Below are positions 63,649 through 64,000 of a stretch of 64,000 nucleotides of DNA, piece after piece. The stretch comes from Rhabdophis nuchalis (taxonomy: Eukaryota > Chordata > Lepidosauria > Squamata > Natricidae). The translations under genes and the position numbers were made by a program. Where the stretch lies: NCBI GenBank assembly GCA_039707465.1, contig CM077648.1:74038619-74102618 (forward strand), read 5' to 3'. The notes under the pieces were generated by a model. The model searched no databases, was not told the origin of the DNA, and was given only the letters and a program-made list of their open reading frames with translations. Every line of letters begins with the position of its first letter. Position 1 is the first letter of the stretch.

Positions 63649-64000
63649 CTGTATTTTTTGGAGTATAAGATGCGCCCTTTTCCCTCAAAAAAGAGGTTGA
63701 AAATCTTGGTGCATTTTATACACTGAATACAGCATTTTTTGCCTCCCAAAGCTCCGCCTCTTCACCAAAATGGCCATGCGAAGCCTTTAGGAAGCTTTCA
63801 GAGTGCTCCTGGGAGCTGGGGAGGGCAAAAATGAGCGAAAAACGGGACATTTTTTATTCACATTTGCCCCTCCCCCAGCCCCCAGGAGCACTCTATAAGC
63901 CGCCTAAAAGCTATCCATGCCCTTTATTTGACAAAAAATAGGCCATTTTTTTGCTTTTGGGGGGGGGGCACTCCCCAGGAGCACTCTACAAGCCTCCTAA
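63649..64000 (+). mobile_element. Partial MITE (GTATAAGATGCGCC end), runs off window
   Basis: TACTGTATTTTTTGGAGTAT then AAGATGCGCCCTTTTCCCTC resembles the left end of the element at 31346. The interior has GCTCCTGGGAGCTGGGGAGG and an inverted counterpart CCAGCCCCCAGGAGCACTCT. The right end is not in the window. Confidence 0.45.

Larger units (their letters stand above)
60446..64000. other. Region downstream of RAB3IP
   Basis: No gene recognised. Contains a hairpin MITE (60823), a pentanucleotide run (61478), a hAT-like element (62314), a Penelope-like tail (63265) and a partial MITE (63649). Broken frames at 61606-62153 look protein-like, but I cannot place the family. Confidence 0.6.

Noticed and set aside
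60446..64000. Start of the next syntenic gene (MYRFL expected in mammals)
   Set aside because: No exon with recognisable MYRF-family residues was found before the window ends.

Overview
This is vertebrate nuclear DNA, almost certainly from a squamate reptile and probably a snake. Two multi-exon genes keep GT-AG introns. The introns carry CR1 and L2-like LINEs, RTE/BovB, L1, Penelope-like debris, many hAT-type non-autonomous elements and long microsatellites, a mix typical of squamates. The species cannot be read from the sequence.

Layout. Positions 120-18877 hold eight coding exons of BEST3 (bestrophin-3) on the minus strand. They cover codons 1 to about 366; the last, long C-terminal exon lies beyond position 1. 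A possible non-coding first exon lies near 20431-20660. A CpG island at about 24290-24930 marks the promoter of RAB3IP (Rabin8) on the plus strand. RAB3IP has two 5'UTR exons (ending 24614, and 28485-28583), ten coding exons (41467-60123, 461 codons plus stop) and a polyadenylation signal at 60422. The two genes are head to head, as I recall for the mammalian locus. No gene was recognised after 60450.

Repeats. A hairpin-shaped hAT-like MITE family recurs more than a dozen times, mostly with clean 8-bp target duplications. Several larger hAT-like elements have their own distinct ends and 8-bp duplications. LINE 3' fragments with a shared reverse-transcriptase tail occur in both orientations, once nested. 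Two L1-type elements carry ORF1 but no ORF2; one is bounded by an 11-bp duplication and has an intact 282-codon ORF1, resembling the ORF1-only HAL1 elements known from mammals.

The most unusual region is 49.8-51.4 kb, in the RAB3IP intron between the exons at 49039-49116 and 52396-52599. It is a cluster of perfect or near-perfect palindromes containing two complete and two half copies of a type I hammerhead ribozyme motif. The complete copies follow tRNA-like pol III A/B boxes and lie in the RAB3IP sense orientation.

How the genes relate: BEST3 encodes a bestrophin-family anion channel and Rabin8 is the Rab8 exchange factor for ciliary and exocytic traffic. They are neighbours by conserved synteny; the sequence shows no shared pathway. 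All gene calls rest on recognising the translated exons and splice sites by eye, without database searches.
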